Shown here piece by piece: positions 5,119 to 8,223 of a stretch of DNA of 8,223 nt. Numbering within the stretch: position 1 is the stretch's first letter; the number at the start of each line of letters is the position of its first letter. The translations under genes were made by a program, and so were the position numbers. The notes under the pieces were generated by a model. The model saw only the letters and a program-made list of their open reading frames with translations. It was not told the DNA's origin and searched no databases. Origin of the DNA: an uncultured Streptococcus sp. (GTDB lineage Bacteria > Bacillota > Bacilli > Lactobacillales > Streptococcaceae); assembly GCA_934201655.1 (NCBI GenBank), contig CAKPXD010000057.1, forward strand, positions 1 to 8,223. Direction: 5' to 3'.

Positions 5119-6558
5119 ATGAATAGAAGTATGGTACGCTTTCTTCTTGCAAAACTACTCTTGATTGAAGCTGGGCTACTTTTAGTTCCGGTTGGTATTG
5201 CTCTTTACTATCGAGAATCTAGTCAAGTTTTTACAGCTCTTTTCTCTACCATCGGGATTCTTGTTGTCCTAGGTCTACTCGGAATCATCAGTAAACCTAA
5301 AAAACAACGTATCTATGCCAAAGAAGGAGTCTTAATTGTTGCCCTATGTTGGATCCTCTGGTCTTTCTTTGGCTCCCTTCCCTTTGTCTTTTCAGGTCAA
5401 ATCCCCAATTTTATCGATGCCTTCTTCGAAACTAGTTCCGGCTTCACTACTACGGGAGCAACTATCTTAAATGACGTTTCTGTCTTAAGCCGTTCTCTTC
5501 TATTTTGGAGAAGTTTCACCCACCTCATTGGAGGGATGGGGGTGCTAGTTTTTGCCCTAGCTATTATGGACAATGCAAAAAACAGCCACTTAGAGGTTAT
5601 GAAGGCCGAGGTCCCTGGACCAGTATTTGGTAAGGTGGTGTCTAAGCTAAAAAATACAGCACAAATCCTCTACATCCTGTATCTGGCAATGTTCGCCCTC
5701 TTTGTAGTGATTTATTATCTTGCCGGTATGCCACTCTACGATAGTTTTGTCATCGCTATGGGAACTGCTGGTACTGGTGGTTTCACTGTTTACAATGATG
5801 GAATCGCCCACTATAATAGTTCTCTCATTACCTATCTGACGAGTGTTGGGGTCTTGATGTTTGGTGTCAATTTCAACCTCTACTACTATCTCATGCTTCG
5901 TCGAGTCAAGGAATTCTTTTTCGATGAGGAACTTCGTGCTTATCTCTTGATTGTCGTCGTTTCTACCGGCTTAATTACTCTCAACACACTCCACCTTTAT
6001 AGTGGCGTTTCACAAAGTTTTGAGATGGCCTTCTTCCAAGTCTCTAATATCATCACTACAACTGGTTTCGGTTACGGAAACATAACCAATTGGCCTTTAT
6101 TTTCTCAGTATATCCTACTGATGTTGATGGCCATTGGTGGTTCTGCCGGATCTACTGCTGGTGGTCTCAAAGTGATGCGTGGAGTTATTCTAGCTAAAAT
6201 TGCTAAAAATCAATTTTTGTCTACCATATCACCTCACCGTGTTTTAACTCTCCATGTTAACCAAACGGTAATTGATAAGGATACCCAGCACAAGATTCTC
6301 AAGTACTTTGTAGTTTACGTCATGATTCTACTCAGCTTAATTTTCATTATCAGTTTAGATGCTGACAATTTAATGATTGTTACGAGTGCCGTTTTCAGTT
6401 GCTTTAACAATATCGGCCCAATTCTCGGAACAACTGCAAGTTTCTCAATTTTTAGTCCATTTTCAAAACTCCTCCTATCCTTTGCAATGATTGCAGGACG
6501 TCTTGAAATTTATCCAATCATATTACTCTTTATGAAGCGAACCTGGTCTAAGCGTTAG
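5119..6558 (+). CDS. trkH: Trk potassium uptake channel subunit TrkH
   Basis: A 479-residue membrane protein, usual length for TrkH, built from four membrane-pore-membrane repeats plus two extra N-terminal helices. The four selectivity-filter loops can be seen: S106-SGFTTTGAT115, G215-TAGTGGFT223, N310-IITTTGFGYG320 and F429-NNIGPILG437. The conserved gating loop G340-GSAGSTAGGLKVMR354 between repeats 3 and 4 is also present. The filter-like glycines G113, G220, G316 and G433 line the K+ path. It imports K+ (or Na+ in some members) across the plasma membrane under control of TrkA, whose gene ends 3 nt upstream. A perfect terminator follows, so trkA-trkH form a closed two-gene unit. Confidence 0.97.
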   Translation: MNRSMVRFLLAKLLLIEAGLLLVPVGIALYYRESSQVFTALFSTIGILVVLGLLGIISKPKKQRIYAKEGVLIVALCWILWSFFGSLPFVFSGQIPNFIDAFFETSSGFTTTGATILNDVSVLSRSLLFWRSFTHLIGGMGVLVFALAIMDNAKNSHLEVMKAEVPGPVFGKVVSKLKNTAQILYILYLAMFALFVVIYYLAGMPLYDSFVIAMGTAGTGGFTVYNDGIAHYNSSLITYLTSVGVLMFGVNFNLYYYLMLRRVKEFFFDEELRAYLLIVVVSTGLITLNTLHLYSGVSQSFEMAFFQVSNIITTTGFGYGNITNWPLFSQYILLMLMAIGGSAGSTAGGLKVMRGVILAKIAKNQFLSTISPHRVLTLHVNQTVIDKDTQHKILKYFVVYVMILLSLIFIISLDADNLMIVTSAVFSCFNNIGPILGTTASFSIFSPFSKLLLSFAMIAGRLEIYPIILLFMKRTWSKR

Positions 6559-6578
6559 CAATGTTATTATCAAAAAGC

Positions 6579-6609
6579 ACATCCCTCAAAAAATGAGGGA
6601 TGTTTTTTT
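6579..6609 (+). terminator. Intrinsic terminator of trkA-trkH
   Basis: Ten-base perfect arms ACATCCCTCA (6579-6588) and TGAGGGATGT (6594-6603) enclose five A, followed by seven T (6603-6609). An A run before the stem (6572-6576) gives weak potential on the other strand as well. Confidence 0.95.
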
Positions 6610-6667
6610 CTGTTGATAAGATTTTTAAAAGACAGTTGAGAGTCAAAAAATAACACTTGGGAAAAAG

Positions 6668-6686
6668 ATGATTTTTCATGAATCAT
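6668..6686 (+). promoter_or_regulatory. Inverted repeat over the -35 region of the membrane-protein gene promoter
   Basis: ATGATT and AATCAT are perfect arms around TTTCATG, with two more pairs possible after a G-T mismatch. The left arm coincides with where the -35 box of the promoter at 6693-6698 should be. This is the classic place for an operator. No regulator is known for it and the -35 itself is weak. Confidence 0.4.
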
Positions 6687-6698
6687 TTTAGTTATAAT
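6670..6698 (+). promoter_or_regulatory. Promoter of the unknown membrane protein gene
   Basis: A perfect TATAAT (6693-6698) lies 25 nt before the ATG. The -35 region at 6670-6675 is poor (GATTTT), so initiation may be weak or require a factor. It lies after the trkH terminator, so the gene needs its own start of transcription. Confidence 0.6.
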
Positions 6699-6723
6699 TT
6701 TAAAAAAAACGTAGGGGTTTTAT

Positions 6724-7350
6724 ATGGAAAAAATGAACAAATCAATCCAACTTCTTTTATTGATTTCCTTGGTATACTTAGGCTGCTGTAGTTGCTTAGT
6801 TTGGCCTGGCATTGCTTTAACACTCAAACAATCCTGCTTTTACTTTTTACTTATCTTACTGTTTTTAGCAGGTATCTGTACATTTATCCACTATCTTTCA
6901 GGACATAATCATGTAAAAAGTCAACTACATAATCGTAGCCGATCCTTCTTTTTATTGTATAGCAGCATGGTTATCATTAACGTTGCTGGAGTCTGTTTTA
7001 TTTTATTTGAAAGTATAAGCACTGACACTCTACTACAAAAAGAAATCGTTGACTTGTTACTCATCTCTTTCTTTTTCCTTTTCGGACTTGATATTGCTAC
7101 CTTTCTACCGTTAAACAAATGGAGAAAATTACCAACTCATAAAAAGACAGGCAGGCTAACAACCCTTATCTTTCTTAGTTTATTTTTTCTGCACAATCCT
7201 TTAACCATATTTTCTGTCAGTTTTTATATCCTTTTGGGAGTCAGCTTTCTAAACTTTTTATTTCCTAAAACCTTAAGACAAGATTTATCCTTCTATAGTC
7301 ATTTAATTCGAAATATCTTACTTGTTTTATCTACACTTATGTTCTGGTAG
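6724..7350 (+). CDS. Unrecognised polytopic membrane protein
   Basis: A 208-residue, very hydrophobic protein that I do not recognise. Likely membrane segments lie at about 8-28, 35-57, 74-96, 108-129, 145-160, 162-181 and 192-208, joined by short loops. Positive loops occur at 60-73 (HNHVKSQLHNRSRS) and 131-144 (NKWRKLPTHKKTGR), suggesting these face the cytoplasm. It has no soluble domain and no catalytic motif I can name. A cysteine cluster, C21-C-S-C24, lies at the end of helix 1; it is not a clear lipobox. The ATG at 6724 is used because AGGGG lies 7 nt upstream; an internal ATG at codon 4 is second best. It is downstream of trkH but separated by a terminator, and 60 nt upstream of the CPBP protease gene, which has its own promoter. 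A link to the protease is inferred from proximity alone. Confidence 0.8.
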   Translation: MEKMNKSIQLLLLISLVYLGCCSCLVWPGIALTLKQSCFYFLLILLFLAGICTFIHYLSGHNHVKSQLHNRSRSFFLLYSSMVIINVAGVCFILFESISTDTLLQKEIVDLLLISFFFLFGLDIATFLPLNKWRKLPTHKKTGRLTTLIFLSLFFLHNPLTIFSVSFYILLGVSFLNFLFPKTLRQDLSFYSHLIRNILLVLSTLMFW

Positions 7351-7374
7351 TTAATAGAATTCCTGTCAGAAGTA

Positions 7375-7383
7375 TGCTATAAT
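7375..7383 (+). promoter_or_regulatory. Extended -10 promoter of the CPBP protease gene
   Basis: TGC directly before TATAAT (7378-7383) makes an extended -10 element, which can work with the weak -35 seen here (TAGAAT at 7355-7360, 17-nt spacer). The predicted start near 7390 leaves a leader of about 20 nt. It lies 25 nt after the upstream stop codon, so the protease gene can be expressed independently. Confidence 0.75.
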
Positions 7384-7410
7384 GAAATAAATTTTTTAGG
7401 AGATATATGA

Positions 7411-8115
7411 ATGAATTTTTTTAAAGATTATCGTAAACGATTGATTTGGCTAGGAATCTTTCTTGTCGCTATGTGCCTATCGCAAGTTCCTATCGTAACT
7501 TTAATGTTACTTCAAAAAACTCAACTTGGATCTATCTGGTCATCTCTAATAGTGGGACTTGTCTCTACTGCTGTTGTTACACTCTTTTTATATGGTGCTC
7601 ACAAAAGTAAGTTATTAAATCTAAAATCAAAACTCTTTACTATTAATGACGCCCCTCGAATTGCTCTTAGTTATGTAGCCATTGTCACAGGAAATCTGAT
7701 TGGTGCGATTTGGTTACAACTTCTGAAGCAAACAACTACTTCGAATCAAGAGGCTATCAATAGCATCATGTCAGAAAGCTCTCTAATTTCCAGCATTTTC
7801 GTGGTTGCAATAGTGGCACCTATTTGTGAGGAAGTTATCTGTCGAGGTATCATCCCTACTAAACTCTTCGAAGGATACAAGAAAATTGGATATATTTTCG
7901 GTTGGTTTCTCTTCACTATAGCCCATATACCAAATAATCTTCCTTCTTTCTTGATCTATGGTTGGATGTCTGCAGTCCTAACTTGGACTGCTTATCGCAC
8001 CAAACGTCTAGAGATGTCTATCTTACTGCACCTAGTGAATAATGGAGTCAGCATTCTATTGCTTATCCTCCTTACATTCCTTATCAAGGTTGTTGGTATA
8101 GATGCTTTTCAATAA
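7411..8115 (+). CDS. CPBP-family intramembrane metalloprotease (Abi/CAAX-like)
   Basis: A 234-residue membrane protein with about six to seven helices. The family's catalytic motifs are all present: E140-E141-x3-R145 (ICEEVICRGII), F168-x3-H172 (FTIAH) and H207-x3-N211 (HLVNN). E140 and E141 with the two histidines form the active centre within the membrane. Eukaryotic Rce1 cleaves prenylated CAAX proteins; bacterial members take part in bacteriocin self-immunity, peptide pheromone processing or unknown tasks. No bacteriocin precursor gene with a double-glycine leader is visible nearby. The ATG at 7411 has AGGAG with an 8-nt spacer. An overlapping ATG at 7407 opens only a five-codon frame (MNEFF). 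No terminator was found after the stop. The family call is firm; the substrate is unknown. Confidence 0.94.
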   Translation: MNFFKDYRKRLIWLGIFLVAMCLSQVPIVTLMLLQKTQLGSIWSSLIVGLVSTAVVTLFLYGAHKSKLLNLKSKLFTINDAPRIALSYVAIVTGNLIGAIWLQLLKQTTTSNQEAINSIMSESSLISSIFVVAIVAPICEEVICRGIIPTKLFEGYKKIGYIFGWFLFTIAHIPNNLPSFLIYGWMSAVLTWTAYRTKRLEMSILLHLVNNGVSILLLILLTFLIKVVGIDAFQ

Positions 8116-8223
8116 ATAGAAGTTCCACTACTAATATAATTTAAAATAAACAAAGTATAAATTTCTAATTATCTTTTTATATTTTCTTAAATGCTCGTAA
8201 AGCCTTATTCTATGTGCTTTCGA
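8116..8223. other. A+T-rich right edge, no clear gene
   Basis: No hairpin terminator is visible after the protease gene. Two frames remain open at the window edge. One is on the plus strand from an ATG at 8191 (MLVKPYSMCFR) with no Shine-Dalgarno; its PYSxxFR pattern faintly recalls the N-terminus of IS630-type transposases. The other is on the minus strand, open from 8223 to a TAG at 8131. Either could be the edge of a real gene or chance. Confidence 0.2.

Noticed and set aside
6921..7118. Minus-strand open frame inside the unknown membrane protein gene
   Set aside because: The plus-strand gene has promoter, ribosome binding site and a regular membrane-helix pattern; the antisense frame has none.
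1..8223. CRISPR array, tRNA or rRNA genes, or a phage/plasmid module
   Set aside because: No regularly spaced repeats, no cloverleaf with a CCA end, no rRNA motif and no integrase or replication gene were seen.

Overview
The window looks like chromosomal DNA of a low-GC Firmicute, most probably a Streptococcus of the mitis/pneumoniae/oralis group. The basis is the A+T-rich intergenic DNA, GGAGG-type ribosome binding sites, the protein sequences (RibU, TrmL, a full-length TrkA with TrkH, a CPBP protease, ribosomal protein L11) and an FMN riboswitch in front of a riboflavin transporter gene. The species call is inference; nothing here fixes it.

Left part (1-2836, all minus strand). At the left edge is the start of rplK (L11), with its own promoter and leader. 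To its right, read from high to low coordinates, is a four-gene operon: FMN riboswitch, ribU (riboflavin S-component), a PAP2-type membrane phosphatase, a small protein with a ParB/sulfiredoxin-like motif, and a GNAT acetyltransferase. Three of the junctions are tight (11-nt overlap, 27-nt gap, 26-nt overlap). A hairpin terminator follows the acetyltransferase gene. The putative operon promoter lies almost wholly inside the terminator of the preceding gene, trmL, so RNA would begin right at the riboswitch aptamer. The aptamer carries an unusually long hairpin of about 105 nt in its variable arm.

Middle (2837-3765). trmL (tRNA wobble 2'-O-methyltransferase) is on the minus strand. Its roughly 125-nt leader starts from a strong promoter and contains a convincing intrinsic terminator just before the gene. 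It is either an attenuator or a small RNA of about 100 nt followed by read-through. The A+T-rich divergent region upstream also holds a 17-bp inverted repeat and the probable trkA promoter.

Right part (3766-8223, plus strand). trkA and trkH form a tightly coupled two-gene K+ uptake operon closed by a textbook terminator. A seven-helix membrane protein that I do not recognise follows, with an inverted repeat over its promoter. Next comes a CPBP-family (Abi/CAAX-like) membrane protease with an extended -10 promoter. The last 108 bases hold no clear gene.

The genes are mostly housekeeping. The parts most worth a second look are the RNA leaders (FMN riboswitch with long arm, trmL leader), the two accessory proteins in the flavin operon, and the unknown membrane protein beside the CPBP protease.
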